Source: Nitrosomonas sp. (GTDB lineage Bacteria; Pseudomonadota; Gammaproteobacteria; Burkholderiales; Nitrosomonadaceae). From it: 49,835 nucleotides of DNA. Positions within the stretch are counted from its first letter, which is position 1. Each line of letters begins with the position of its first letter. The position numbers were made by a program, and so were the translations under genes. The stretch lies in contig CP091135.1 in the NCBI GenBank assembly GCA_021582655.1, forward strand, positions 383,957 through 433,791, given 5' to 3'. Positions 1 to 8,651 of the stretch are shown here, one piece after another. The notes below the pieces were generated by a model. The model did no database searches. It was not told the origin of the DNA and saw only the letters and a program-made list of their open reading frames with translations.

Positions 1-224
1 TGCCAGATCGGCATACATGCGTTTGAGCTTGGCATTCTCAGCTTCTAGCTCCCGTAATCGCGTAAGCTCGGATACCTGTACGCCTGCGTACTTGCTCTTC
101 CACTGGTAGTACGTGGCGTTGCTAACGCGCCGTGCTTACGACATAACTCAGCCACCGGCATACCAGCCTCGCCTTCTTTCAGTACTGCAACGATCTGACT
201 TTCTGTAAACCTACTTCTCTTCAT
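1..224 (-). pseudogene. IS3-family transposase OrfA (helix-turn-helix), frameshifted and partial
   Basis: The minus strand from the ATG at 224 encodes a start MKRSRFTESQIVAVLKEGEA, typical of IS407/IS51-group OrfA, the DNA-binding subunit that is normally frameshift-fused to OrfB. The reading continues through VAELCRKHG. At about 125-132 two extra bases (a GC duplication) then shift the frame. Past that point the expected NATYYQWKSKYAGVQ and the leucine-zipper-like ELTRLRELEAENAKLKRMYA continue in another frame to the window edge. The gene is therefore broken unless the extra GC is a sequencing error. Confidence 0.75.
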
Positions 225-279
225 GGAAATCTCCGGTATCGGGAGGTGCCGAAATTCTACTGATCTTTGTATACTTACA
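1..279 (-). mobile_element. IS3-family (IS407/IS51-type) insertion sequence, 5' end only
   Basis: One end of an insertion sequence runs off the left edge of the window. Read on the minus strand, the element seems to begin at 279 with TGTAAGTATAC, the TG start typical of IS3-family termini, about 55 bases before a transposase OrfA start at 224. To the right of 279 the sequence switches abruptly to the middle of another IS3-family transposase on the opposite strand, so this element probably landed inside an older one. The other end and the target duplication lie outside the window. The family call rests on the OrfA sequence; the exact terminus is inferred. Confidence 0.65.
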
Positions 280-1065
280 GGGGGAGTTTACGACCCGACT
301 TAAGGAACTGGAAGATAAAAACCGTCGGTTGAAACAGATATATGCTGAAGAGCGAATAAAATCCGAGTTGCGTCAGGAGGCGCTGGAAAAAAGCGGTAGT
401 GCCCCAGCAGCAGCGCGATATGGCAAAACATGCAGTCAAGCCAAGAGAGATCAGTATCTGTTTGGCCTGTGAGGCCTATGGTATCAGTGAGACCTGCTAT
501 CGCTATCGATCCGGGCTTAGCGATGACAATCATATCATCGCTGATTTGTTACTGCGGCTGACGCACGACCCAATAAAAGGGTTTGCCTGGAACCACAAAA
601 CGTGTTTACCGTATTTATCGGGAACTGGAACTGAATATGCGGATTAAACCGAAAAAAGACTCAAACGTGATAGGCCAGAAGCACTAGTGGTATCGTTAAC
701 GATCAATGAAACCTGGTCAATGGATTTTATGCATGACCAACTGGAAAATGGCGCAGCTTTCGGCTGCTGAATATACTGGACGACTGTAACCGTGAAGGAT
801 TAGGAATCGAGGTGGATTTCTCCTTACCCTCGTAGCGTGTTATACGCACGCTGGACCGCCTGATAATAATTGCTTAGGCGGAAAAGAAAGGTACACAGAT
901 GGAATTCATTCAGCCCGGCAATCCTCAGCAAAATCTTACATTGAGCGTTACAACAGAACCGTTCGCTATGATTGGTTAAACCATCACCGCTTTGAATCAA
1001 TCAACGAGGCTCAGAATTATGCGACCAAATGGCCGTCTTGTTAATAATGGGGTGACCCCGCCTTA
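280..1065 (+). pseudogene. Decayed IS3-family (IS407-type) transposase OrfA-OrfB remnant
   Basis: This stretch reads as an IS407/IS51-type transposase only by jumping frames. Around 287-395 it gives an OrfA tail (RLKELEDKNRRLKQIYAEE). From about 396 it gives the OrfB start (MPQQQRDMAKHAVKPREISI, then LACEAYGISETCYRYRSGLS). An in-frame-looking deletion after LTHD is followed by KGFAWNHK. The frame then shifts to VYRIYRELELNMRIKPKKR and [14 protein letters not shown], which holds the first catalytic Asp. The region with the second catalytic Asp (DNGPEY) is missing. The C-terminal block YIERYNRTVRYDWLNHHRFE is present near 930-1000. Several indels and deletions make it inactive. Its left part is cut off by the element ending at 279. 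Confidence 0.8.
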
Positions 1066-1407
1066 CTGCTTATTACTGTGTGACATTGTTATTATGCTTG
1101 GCAAGCATTGCAAGCATTGCAAGCATTGCAAGCAACTGATTTTAAGATATCTGAAATTTACAGCTAGGTTTCATAATCAGTAATTCTATGGTTAACTAAG
1201 GCAGGCAGGTTCCTGAAATGAAAACTTTATAAGCAATTAATATATTTCCAGAAAACAAATCATTATCCTGGAATTTCTCTAATTTAGGAGTGCACGAACA
1301 TAACTTCTTTTGCGTTTAAAGAATCGAAATCATGTTTTAATTACCTTTGAGATTATCTTAATTACATTCAAACCGCTATAAATTCCTCTATACGCCTAAA
1401 AAAATTA
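1066..1407. other. Intergenic region between IS debris and dioxygenase gene
   Basis: This 342-base, AT-rich gap holds no convincing gene. It contains the 9-bp tandem repeat at 1101-1134 and a 6-bp inverted pair, TTCCAG at 1246-1251 and CTGGAA at 1268-1273, which could be a regulator site upstream of the dioxygenase gene. No good Shine-Dalgarno sequence precedes the ATG at 1408. An ORF at 992-1183 consists of transposase debris plus the tandem repeat and is not a gene. Confidence 0.5.
1101..1134. repeat. Short tandem repeat, unit GCAAGCATT
   Basis: Three full copies of the 9-base unit GCAAGCATT are followed by GCAAGCA. It lies just beyond the recognisable IS remnant. Such runs can change copy number by slippage. 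No gene reads through it. Confidence 0.9.
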
Positions 1408-2271
1408 ATGAAAAAGGAAGCACAAATTTTACCTGCTATGTTCATAGGGCACGGTAGTCCAATGAATACTCTTGAATTGAATAGATATACCAGAGCTTGG
1501 CGTAAAATAGGGGAATTTATTCCAAACCCTAGAGCAATATTAGTTGTATCTGCTCATTGGTATTTCGGTGCAACTGCCGTCACTGCAATGCTTAAGCCAA
1601 GAACCATACATGACTTCTATGGTTTCCCGGAAGAGTTGTTCGAGTTTACTTATCCTGCTCCCGGTATGCCAGAGTTGGTTGATGAAATTGCTGAAATAGT
1701 CAAACCGCATTGGATTGGTGCAGACAGGGATCAATGGGGTTTGGATCATGGAACATGGAGCATACTTGCCCATCTTTACCCTAAAGCGAATATTCCGGTG
1801 CTTCAATTATCCATAAATGCTTTTAAACCTCTGGCATATCATATTGAACTTGGAGCGAAGCTTTCACAACTACGCAACGATAACATTCTTGTTATTGGAA
1901 GTGGAAATGTCGTCCACAACTTAAAACATCTAAATTTCACTCGTTCAGAAGCAGGGGAAGACTGGGCAAAACGATTTGATGAGGCAGTAGTTCAACAAAT
2001 GTCAGAATCTCCAGAAGAGATTCTAAGAGTGGTTGAGCATCAGGATTTCAAACTATCGGTTCCTACTCCAGAGCATTTTATTCCTCTTCTATATTTGGCC
2101 GGGCTTTCCAGTGCAACAAATGAAAATCCTTGTGCATTCTTACAGGGTTACACATACGGCTCTCTTTCAATGACGAGTTATAGTATTGGCCTCAAAATGA
2201 AAGCAGAAGAAGTTTTAGGAAGCGCTGTAATTGCCCCTACAGGAATTCCAGCTGATCAAACTAACATCTAA
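1408..2271 (+). CDS. ygiD: LigB-type extradiol dioxygenase, YgiD / 4,5-DOPA dioxygenase family
   Basis: The 287-residue product matches class III extradiol ring-cleavage dioxygenases of the YgiD/DODA group. These open catechol-type rings such as DOPA using a single metal ion; the E. coli member is YgiD. Conserved His residues sit in the expected places: H15 in FIGHGSP, H50 in SAHW, H114 in LDHGTW, H170 in NVVHNL and H223 in PEHF. Length is normal for the family. There is no signal peptide, so it should be cytoplasmic. The ATG at 1408 has no clear ribosome site; the next Met at 1438 would remove only ten residues. Codon third positions are much richer in A/T than in the rest of the window, and IS debris lies directly upstream, which hints at acquisition. 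The physiological substrate cannot be told from sequence. Confidence 0.85.
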   Translation: MKKEAQILPAMFIGHGSPMNTLELNRYTRAWRKIGEFIPNPRAILVVSAHWYFGATAVTAMLKPRTIHDFYGFPEELFEFTYPAPGMPELVDEIAEIVKPHWIGADRDQWGLDHGTWSILAHLYPKANIPVLQLSINAFKPLAYHIELGAKLSQLRNDNILVIGSGNVVHNLKHLNFTRSEAGEDWAKRFDEAVVQQMSESPEEILRVVEHQDFKLSVPTPEHFIPLLYLAGLSSATNENPCAFLQGYTYGSLSMTSYSIGLKMKAEEVLGSAVIAPTGIPADQTNI

Positions 2272-2622
2272 TATAATCAAAGATAGCGAGTCTTTATGTT
2301 ATTTTCATCGCAGATGCGATCGAAGACGTACACCCGGGCGCCAGCCGGTGTATGTCTTCGATCGATGAATTGGATGTCAGTGCCGGTGGGCACGGCATGG
2401 GAACGATCAGGTTATGCAAGAACCGCGTGGCTTCCATTTTACCGCACCGAACAAATGGTTCTTTATAGACAATGCCGGTATAGTCGATGCTCACGAATGG
2501 ATAAAACTTGCCTTGTCGTTCGTACTTCGACTATATTTACATGGAAGTAGCCGATCGGTATTCGGTAAATTAAATTGCGTCAAATAAATACGATTATCTG
2601 ATTAAAACCAGCAAGTAGACGA
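2272..2622. other. Gap with a large stem-loop and possible decayed coding sequence
   Basis: This 351-base gap lies between the dioxygenase and rpmE genes. Its main feature is the inverted repeat at 2317-2364. Two open frames cross it (2296-2550 plus, 2294-2494 minus), but neither resembles a protein I know. A third plus-strand frame, without a start codon, reads GFHFTAPNKWFFIDNAGIVD near 2424-2483 and stays open to about 2580. It looks more protein-like than the longer ORFs and may be the tail of a decayed gene. No terminator with a T-run was seen. Confidence 0.4.
2317..2364. repeat. 18-bp inverted repeat (stem-loop), 12-base loop
   Basis: The left arm at 2317-2334 and right arm at 2347-2364 are reverse complements over 18 positions. 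The one exception would be a G-U pair in RNA. The loop at 2335-2346 is GC-rich. Neither side is followed by a T-run, so it is not a standard terminator. The arms contain the palindrome CGATCG. Function unknown. Confidence 0.9.
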
Positions 2623-2835
2623 TTATTTTTGTGCTTGTTTGCTGTATTTCAAGCGGAATTTCTCTACTCTGCCAGCGGTATCGACAATTTTCTGCTTACC
2701 GGTATAAAACGGATGACAACTGGAACATACTTCGATATTGAGTGGTTTGTTCATAATTGAGCGAGTATTAAAAACATTGCCGCAACTGCAAGTTACAGTT
2801 ATTTCGTGATAGTTCGGATGAATTTCTGCTTTCAT
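2623..2835 (-). CDS. rpmE: 50S ribosomal protein L31, zinc-binding type
   Basis: The 70-residue product is ribosomal protein L31, which bridges the two ribosomal subunits. It is the C+ (zinc-binding) type, with cysteine pairs in TCSCGN and VCSSCHP. In many bacteria this type is replaced by a Cys-free paralogue when zinc is short. I place the start at the ATG at 2835 (MKAEIHPNY), with AAGGA 8 bases upstream. A TTG six bases earlier lies too close to that site. The gene stands 95 bases downstream of rho on the same strand. No zinc-uptake-regulator site was recognised. Confidence 0.95.
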   Translation of the reverse strand: MKAEIHPNYHEITVTCSCGNVFNTRSIMNKPLNIEVCSSCHPFYTGKQKIVDTAGRVEKFRLKYSKQAQK

Positions 2836-2930
2836 TGCCAATATCCTTAAGTTTCCATCCCCAAAGACGGGAGACCAAAAAGTGCTGTATTATCCTTTAA
2901 TGCATGTTGTAGCGCAACTACTTGATGCGA

Positions 2931-4190
2931 TTAAACTCGCTTCATTGAATCGAAAAAATCCGAGTTGCCTTTGGTGGCTTTGATTTTATCCAGTAAAAAT
3001 TCCATTGCATCCATATCGTCCATTGGATGAAGTAATTTGCGCAATACCCAGATTTTCTGCAGTACTTCCGGTGAAATCAGCAATTCTTCTCTGCGAGTGC
3101 CCGAGCGGTTGACATTAATAGCCGGGTAAATTCTTTTTTCCGCCATACGGCGGTCAAGATGAATTTCCATATTACCGGTTCCTTTGAATTCTTCATAAAT
3201 CACATCGTCCATGCGGGATCCCGTATCGATCAATGCGGTTGCGATAATCGTCAGCGATCCGCCCTCCTCCACATTGCGAGCGGCACCAAAAAAACGCTTG
3301 GGCCGTTGCAGCGCGCTGGCATCGACACCGCCGGTCAGAACCTTACCTGAAGCCGGAACAACAGTATTATAAGCGCGCGCAAGTCGGGTGATCGAATCCA
3401 GCAGTACCACAACGTCTTTTTTATGCTCAACCAGGCGTTTTGCCTTTTCAATCACCATTTCAGCGACTTGTACATGCCTCATGGCGGATTCATCAAAAGT
3501 GGAAGAAATAACTTCCCCTCGAACCGAACGTATCATTTCCGTGACTTCTTCCGGCCGTTCGTCAATCAAGAGTACCATCAAAATCACATCGGGGTGATTG
3601 GATGCAATGGCATGAGCGATATGTTGCAACATCACCGTTTTACCGGATTTAGGGCTTGCTACCAGCAAACCGCGCTGACCTTTGCCGATCGGGGCAATCA
3701 GATCGATGATACGGCCGGTGATATTTTCCTCAGCCTTGATATCCCGCTCAAGTATCAGGCGCTCATCCGGAAATAAAGGCGTCAGATTCTCAAATAGAAT
3801 TTTTTGTTTGGAGTTTTCGGGAGGCTCGTTATTGACTTTGTCGACTTTCACCAGCGCAAAATAACGCTCCCCATCTTTGGGTGGACGAATTTCGCCGTCA
3901 ATCGAATCGCCGGTGTGTAAATTGAATCGCCGGATTTGACTGGGCGAGACATAGATATCGTCCGGCCCGGCAAGATAAGATGTATCCGGCGAGCGTAAAA
4001 AACCGAATCCATCCTGCAATACTTCCAAAGTTCCATGGCCGTAAATGTTTTCACCCTTGCGCGCTTGATTTTTCAGCAGAGCAAAAATCAAGTCCTGCTT
4101 ACGCATTCGATTGGCCCCATCTATTTCATTGTCGACGGCCATTTTTACTAATTCAGTAACGTGTAGGTTTTTAAGATCGGATAAGCGCAT
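2931..4190 (-). CDS. rho: Transcription termination factor Rho
   Basis: At 419 residues this is the same length as E. coli Rho and matches it throughout. Rho is a hexameric RNA-dependent ATPase/helicase that releases RNA at Rho-dependent terminators. The N-terminal RNA-binding part has [12 protein letters not shown], and the cold-shock-like primary site has GFGFLRSPD and [10 protein letters not shown]. The ATPase core has the Walker A sequence SPKSGKTV near 179-186, followed by [13 protein letters not shown] and the secondary-site region. No insertion or truncation is seen. It lies downstream of trxA with a 119-base gap, the trxA-rho order common in proteobacteria. No strong ribosome site is visible before the ATG at 4190. 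The long gap may hold leader RNA for Rho autoregulation, known in E. coli but not shown here. Confidence 0.98.
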   Translation of the reverse strand: MRLSDLKNLHVTELVKMAVDNEIDGANRMRKQDLIFALLKNQARKGENIYGHGTLEVLQDGFGFLRSPDTSYLAGPDDIYVSPSQIRRFNLHTGDSIDGEIRPPKDGERYFALVKVDKVNNEPPENSKQKILFENLTPLFPDERLILERDIKAEENITGRIIDLIAPIGKGQRGLLVASPKSGKTVMLQHIAHAIASNHPDVILMVLLIDERPEEVTEMIRSVRGEVISSTFDESAMRHVQVAEMVIEKAKRLVEHKKDVVVLLDSITRLARAYNTVVPASGKVLTGGVDASALQRPKRFFGAARNVEEGGSLTIIATALIDTGSRMDDVIYEEFKGTGNMEIHLDRRMAEKRIYPAINVNRSGTRREELLISPEVLQKIWVLRKLLHPMDDMDAMEFLLDKIKATKGNSDFFDSMKRV

Positions 4191-4309
4191 GAAGAAACTC
4201 GTGAGAAACTAAGATAAAGAAATAGAACTGGAAGGAAATTTTCCGGATGGTATTATTAGCCGGGTAGTACGGTTTTTATCAAAACTAAGCCGGATACTCT
4301 TGCTGAAGC

Positions 4310-4636
4310 TTATAGATAACTGTCGATAAATGCGGTCAATTGCGATTTGGACAAGGCTCCGACTTTGGTTGCTTCGATATTGCCGTTCTTAAACAGCATC
4401 AACGTCGGAATACCGCGAATTCCATATTTTTGCGGTGTCGATTGATTCTCATCGATATTGAGTTTAGCAACCTTAAGCCGATCACCGTATTCACTCGCAA
4501 TTTCATCGAGAATCGGGGCAATCATCTTACACGGACCACACCATTCCGCCCAGTAATCAACCAGTACAGGCGTGGTGGATTGTAATACTTCCGCATCGAA
4601 ATTCGCGTCTGTCACGTAATGAATATGCTGACTCAT
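4310..4636 (-). CDS. trxA: Thioredoxin 1
   Basis: The 108-residue protein is a classical cytoplasmic thioredoxin, the dithiol reductant for enzymes such as ribonucleotide reductase and PAPS reductase, itself reduced by thioredoxin reductase. The active site is WCGPCK with cysteines C33 and C36. The cis-proline is in [11 protein letters not shown], and the buried Asp is in VLVDYWAEW. The ATG at 4636 is preceded by GAGGA with 8 bases between, a good ribosome site. It is the first gene before rho on the minus strand. Confidence 0.97.
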   Translation of the reverse strand: MSQHIHYVTDANFDAEVLQSTTPVLVDYWAEWCGPCKMIAPILDEIASEYGDRLKVAKLNIDENQSTPQKYGIRGIPTLMLFKNGNIEATKVGALSKSQLTAFIDSYL

Positions 4637-4855
4637 AGAAAGAATCCTCAGTAAAATTATTTAGTTTTGGAATAGTAAACCTTCAGTGGCATCTTGGCGG
4701 TCGGTTTACGGGGAGCTTTGGAATAAAGTGCTGTAAGAAAGGTTTCACCTAAACTCGGTATGCTATAGAAAAAAATGTTAAAAGGGAAGTGGCATTTCAC
4801 TAATTTTGCAACGAAAATAGACGACTCAGGTATTCCTGATCATCGGCAGCAAAGA

Positions 4856-5905
4856 CTATTGCGGTGCAAATGCAACGACCTGGTCGGTTGTCAGTTTAAT
4901 GCCGATTTTCTCCCCCGCTTTATGATCATGATGGCTCGACACCAAAGCCAGCAATTCGGTGCCGCTCGATAATTTGAGCTTATAGAGAATATCGGCTCCC
5001 CGAAAAGATTGATGCATCACCGCAGCTTGTGTCGCACTGGTGTCATCATGCACGACATCATCCGGGCGCAGCAGTACATCAACCGAATTACCCGGAATGC
5101 ATTGCGGCGGAATATCTCCGGCCACGACACCCAGTTCAATCGAAATGTGCCGAGAATCGATCACAATTCCCGGCACAAATACACCTTGACCGATAAAATT
5201 GGCAACATACCGGTTATTCGGACGATGATATAAATTAAACGCACTATCCCATTGCTGTATTCGACCTTGGTGCATTACGCCGATTTTATCCGCAATTGCA
5301 AAGGCTTCCGCTTGGTCATGAGTTACCAGAATAGCTGTGGCTCCTTGACTTTTGATAATGTCACGCACCTCTACTCCCAACTGTTCACGCAAACTGACAT
5401 CTAAATTGGAAAAAGGCTCATCCAACAACAATAATTCCGGCTTGGGTGCCAGTGCGCGCGCCAGTGCGACGCGCTGCTGCTGTCCGCCGGACAGTTCATG
5501 CGGATATCGATCGACTACCGCGGTCAACTGCACGATGTGCAATAACTCCTCCACTCGCTGGTTACGTTCCGCCCGTGGCAATCGATATAGGCCGAAACTG
5601 ATATTTTCAGCCACATTGAGATGTGGAAACAAAGCATAGTCTTGAAACACCATGCCGACGCGCCTTTTCTCCGGTGGCATACTAAACTCGGCGCAGCTGA
5701 CACAGACACCGTTCAGAATCACCTTACCGGTCGAAATCGATTCAAACCCGGCAATGCAGCGTAACGCCGTGGTTTTTCCGCAACCGCTGGCACCAAGCAA
5801 GCAACCGATCCCCCCTTTCTCTAAAGCAAAAGTAAGATCATCAAGGATAGTTTGCGCTCCATATGATTGCATTACATGATCAAGTTGTAGCAGCGCACCA
5901 CTCAT
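4856..5905 (-). CDS. fbpC: Fe(III) ABC importer ATP-binding protein, FbpC-like
   Basis: The 349-residue ATPase powers the importer encoded by the two genes upstream. Walker A is GASGCGKTT at 38-46, the signature is LSGGQQQR at 138-145, and Walker B is LLLLDEP at 158-164, followed by the switch His in LVTHDQAEA. The C-terminal 110 residues form a TOBE-like regulatory domain, as in FbpC and PotA. The ATG at 5905 lies 4 bases after the permease stop, so the two are translationally linked. Alone the ATPase could equally serve spermidine or sulfate; the iron assignment comes from the binding protein and the fused permease. Confidence 0.9.
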   Translation of the reverse strand: MSGALLQLDHVMQSYGAQTILDDLTFALEKGGIGCLLGASGCGKTTALRCIAGFESISTGKVILNGVCVSCAEFSMPPEKRRVGMVFQDYALFPHLNVAENISFGLYRLPRAERNQRVEELLHIVQLTAVVDRYPHELSGGQQQRVALARALAPKPELLLLDEPFSNLDVSLREQLGVEVRDIIKSQGATAILVTHDQAEAFAIADKIGVMHQGRIQQWDSAFNLYHRPNNRYVANFIGQGVFVPGIVIDSRHISIELGVVAGDIPPQCIPGNSVDVLLRPDDVVHDDTSATQAAVMHQSFRGADILYKLKLSSGTELLALVSSHHDHKAGEKIGIKLTTDQVVAFAPQ

Positions 5906-5909
5906 CGGG

Positions 5910-7511
5910 TTACTCCTCTGTCCGGCGCATAAAAAACAGGATCGGTATCAGTCCTGCGGCTACCAATGTTATCGCGGGTAGAGCGGCCCGCTCCCACTGC
6001 CCTTCCGAAGTCAGCGAGTAGATTCGCACCGATAGCGTATCCCAGCCAAAAGGACGGGTCATCAGGGTAATGGGCATTTCTTTCATGACATCGATAAATA
6101 CCAGAGTCGCCGCGGTAAAAACCCCCGGCTTCAGAATAGGAAAGTGAATTTTCCGGATCATCCCCCACCCATGAGTTCCCAGACTCATCGCTGCTTCATC
6201 AATATGGTGCGTTACGCGCTGCATGGCACCATCAATCGGGTAATGCCCCACCGCTAAAAAACGAATCAAGTATGCAATAAGCATGGTGATCAAGGTGCCC
6301 TGTATCAATTGGCCGGTTTCGAGCTGAAACCACTGCAGCACCCAGTCGCTGAGTTTCCCATCCAACCAAACCATGGGCGTGTACACACCAATCGCCAATA
6401 CAGTACCCGGTAAGGCGTAGCCGATTGTAGCGGTGCGTACTGCGTGGCGCATCGCTATTCCGGGAAAACGCCGCGCCGCATAAACCATGGTAATCACAGT
6501 CAAGGTAATCAAGACGGTGGCTGATCCCGATAGGGCTAGCGAGTGCCACAGAAATTCACCGTATTGTGTCAGATCGAAATCCGCCGCAAGTGAATTGACA
6601 GCCCAGATACTCAATTGAATCAAAGGCAACAAGAAAGCTAGAAAAAACACGCTGACAACGAAGCTTGCCGCCAACCATTTGTCAGCGCCTTGCAGCGGGA
6701 TGCGCTGTGCACGCTGGCTTTTTTTGCTTTCAGCGTATCGCATCCGCATGCGGAAATGCTGTTCCAGAACGATCACGGCAAAAACCAAAATAATCAGTAC
6801 GGATGCCAATTGAGACGCTGCACTTAAGGAAAACATACCGAACCATGTTTTATAAATGGCGGTGGTAAATGTGTTGTAATTAAACACCGCGACCGTACCG
6901 AAATCCGCCAAAGTTTCCATCAGCACCAGCATGAGGCCGCCGGCAATCCAAGGTCGGGCCATGGGCAGCGCCACTTTGAAGAAACCTTGTCGACGAGTCA
7001 GCCCCAGCGATTGCGCTACTTCCAAAGAACGCTTGCCCTGACTCAAGAAAGCATTGCGGGCAAGTAAGTAAACATAAGGATAAAAAGCAAACGTCAGGAC
7101 AACGATCACGCCCGGTCTGCTCCGAATTTCCGGAAACCAGGAAATTTCGGAATCCAGCCAAGCGCGTAACCAGGTTTGAATCGGGCCGGTGAAATCAAGT
7201 AATCCCAAAGCAACGAATGCAATGACATAAGCCGGCATTGCCAGAGGGAGTAAAAGCGCCCAACTAAAGAAGCCGCAACCTGGGAATTCATACACAGACG
7301 TCAACCAGGCCAAGCTGATGCCAAGCAGCGCGGTTCCGGCAATAACCCCGCATGCAAGCCAAAAGGTATTAATCAGTAATGTTGTTAACGTAGTGTCGAT
7401 GAGGTGCTGCCATATCTCATCGGCAGGAGCGAAGAATGCAGAAAAAATGACCGCTACGGGTGCCAAAACCAGAAGTGCGGCGGCAAAAGGAATAAAACGC
7501 CATATTGTCAT
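5910..7511 (-). CDS. fbpB: Fe(III) ABC importer permease, fused two-domain FbpB-like
   Basis: The 533-residue membrane protein has about 12 hydrophobic segments in two homologous halves. Each half carries an ABC-permease coupling region (near SLEVAQSLGLTRRQGFFKV in the first half and DEAAMSLGTHGWGMIRKI in the second). One protein thus supplies both transmembrane halves, as in the FbpB/HitB family of ferric importers. It sits in the inner membrane between binding protein and ATPase. The start at 7511 has no good ribosome site. It follows the binding-protein gene after 85 bases that contain a GC-rich hairpin, which may lower its expression relative to that gene. Confidence 0.9.
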   Translation of the reverse strand: MTIWRFIPFAAALLVLAPVAVIFSAFFAPADEIWQHLIDTTLTTLLINTFWLACGVIAGTALLGISLAWLTSVYEFPGCGFFSWALLLPLAMPAYVIAFVALGLLDFTGPIQTWLRAWLDSEISWFPEIRSRPGVIVVLTFAFYPYVYLLARNAFLSQGKRSLEVAQSLGLTRRQGFFKVALPMARPWIAGGLMLVLMETLADFGTVAVFNYNTFTTAIYKTWFGMFSLSAASQLASVLIILVFAVIVLEQHFRMRMRYAESKKSQRAQRIPLQGADKWLAASFVVSVFFLAFLLPLIQLSIWAVNSLAADFDLTQYGEFLWHSLALSGSATVLITLTVITMVYAARRFPGIAMRHAVRTATIGYALPGTVLAIGVYTPMVWLDGKLSDWVLQWFQLETGQLIQGTLITMLIAYLIRFLAVGHYPIDGAMQRVTHHIDEAAMSLGTHGWGMIRKIHFPILKPGVFTAATLVFIDVMKEMPITLMTRPFGWDTLSVRIYSLTSEGQWERAALPAITLVAAGLIPILFFMRRTEE

Positions 7512-7552
7512 TCAACAAGATACGCAAAGGTATTTAAAGGGAAATTTCGGTG

Positions 7553-7574
7553 CCGGCGGCGACACGCCCGCCGG
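7553..7574 (-). promoter_or_regulatory. Intercistronic hairpin between binding-protein and permease genes
   Basis: Arms CCGGCGG (7553-7559) and CCGCCGG (7568-7574) form a 7-bp GC stem with an 8-base loop. On the minus strand it is followed only by scattered Ts, so it should act as a weak attenuator or 3'-end protector. Such structures after periplasmic binding-protein genes commonly allow higher binding-protein output. The role here is inferred. Confidence 0.6.
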
Positions 7575-7596
7575 TGTTTGCGTTTCGTAAGCCTGA

Positions 7597-8610
7597 TTAC
7601 TGATAACCGACACGGTCCATGAGTTTAACCGCAGTTGTTTGAAGCTCACCGGCTTTGGAGAGATTCAGTGGGTTTTGCTTGAATGTACCCCAACCGGCAA
7701 CGAATGTATCCGGCTTGATTGCCGGATTGGCCGGATATTCCATATTCAAATCGGCAAACAGATTTTGCGCTTTACTGGAAGACAAAAACTCCAGAAGCTT
7801 AACGGCATTTTTTTGATTACGGCCATACCGGGTAATACCCGCACCGGATACATTGACATGCACACCGGTACTTTGCTGGTTGGGCCAAAAGACAGCCAGT
7901 GGCAAATCCGGATCTTTATGCATCAAGCGGCCGAAATAATAGGTATTCACCACTGTCACGTCACATTTCCCGGCAGCAACGTATTCGAGTGCTTTCGTGT
8001 CATCAGGTAGCGGAGGAGTCGCCAAATTGGCTACCCAACCTTTCACCACTTTTTCCGTGTCGGCCGCGCCATGCTCGGCAAGCATCATGGCAACCAGCGA
8101 TTGGTTGTATACTTTTTTCGATGAGCGCAAGCATAAACGCTTATGCCATTTCGGATCCGCCAAGTCCTCATAGGTGGAAAGTTCGGAGGGATTCACCTTT
8201 TTCGTATTATAGATAATGGTGCGGGCGCGAACGGACAACCCGAACCATTCATGATCAGGATCCCGCAGATGCGGTGGAATGTTATTTTCCAACAATTCGG
8301 ATCGCACCGGCTTCAATAAGCCCGATTGCGCGGCGGCCCACAGATTTCCGGCATCAACGGTAATTAGCATATCCGCTGGCGTATTCTTCCCTTCCGCTTG
8401 CAAACGTGCAAGTAAAGCCCCCTCATTATCGGTGGTATATTTGACTTTGATGCCGGTTTCATGGGTAAAGGCGTCAAACATCGGCTTGATGAGCTGCTCA
8501 ATCCGAGCAGAATAGACAATGACCTCTTCAGCTACCGCGAGTGGCGCGATAAGCAACGAAGAAGCAAGCAATAAAACTGAAATAAGACGTGCTGAAATCA
8601 AGTGCGACAT
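7597..8610 (-). CDS. fbpA: Periplasmic Fe(III)-binding protein, FbpA/FutA-like
   Basis: The 337-residue protein has a clear signal peptide with likely cleavage after A27 (LAVA-EE). It belongs to the ferric-binding group of solute-binding proteins, which capture Fe(III) in the periplasm and hand it to FbpB. The paired tyrosines Y224-Y225 in VNTYYFGRLM match the two Tyr residues that ligate iron in this family. IVYSARIEQ at the mature N-terminus is also typical. It is the first gene of a minus-strand operon with permease and ATPase. AGGT lies upstream of the ATG at 8610. A probable Fur site sits about 145 bases upstream. A MITE-like element fills part of the leader. Confidence 0.92.
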   Translation of the reverse strand: MSHLISARLISVLLLASSLLIAPLAVAEEVIVYSARIEQLIKPMFDAFTHETGIKVKYTTDNEGALLARLQAEGKNTPADMLITVDAGNLWAAAQSGLLKPVRSELLENNIPPHLRDPDHEWFGLSVRARTIIYNTKKVNPSELSTYEDLADPKWHKRLCLRSSKKVYNQSLVAMMLAEHGAADTEKVVKGWVANLATPPLPDDTKALEYVAAGKCDVTVVNTYYFGRLMHKDPDLPLAVFWPNQQSTGVHVNVSGAGITRYGRNQKNAVKLLEFLSSSKAQNLFADLNMEYPANPAIKPDTFVAGWGTFKQNPLNLSKAGELQTTAVKLMDRVGYQ

Positions 8611-8651
8611 GAAAGTACCTAGAAAGAGTTTATGGCGTTTTAAAAAACCAA

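Noticed and set aside
992-1183. 63-codon ORF with CKHCKHCK-like repeat
   Set aside because: It is made of transposase debris plus the 9-bp tandem repeat; the Cys/His pattern is a by-product of the repeat, not a metal site.
2296-2550. 84-codon plus-strand ORF in the gap before rpmE
   Set aside because: It reads through the inverted repeat, is rich in Arg/Cys/Trp and resembles no protein; another frame looks more coding-like.
4255-4300. Terminator between trxA and rho
   Set aside because: Only a 5-bp A/T stem (GTTTT/AAAAC) is present; too weak to support a terminator call.
4775-4972. 65-codon plus-strand ORF upstream of fbpC end
   Set aside because: It overlaps the end of the ATPase gene on the other strand and has no ribosome site.
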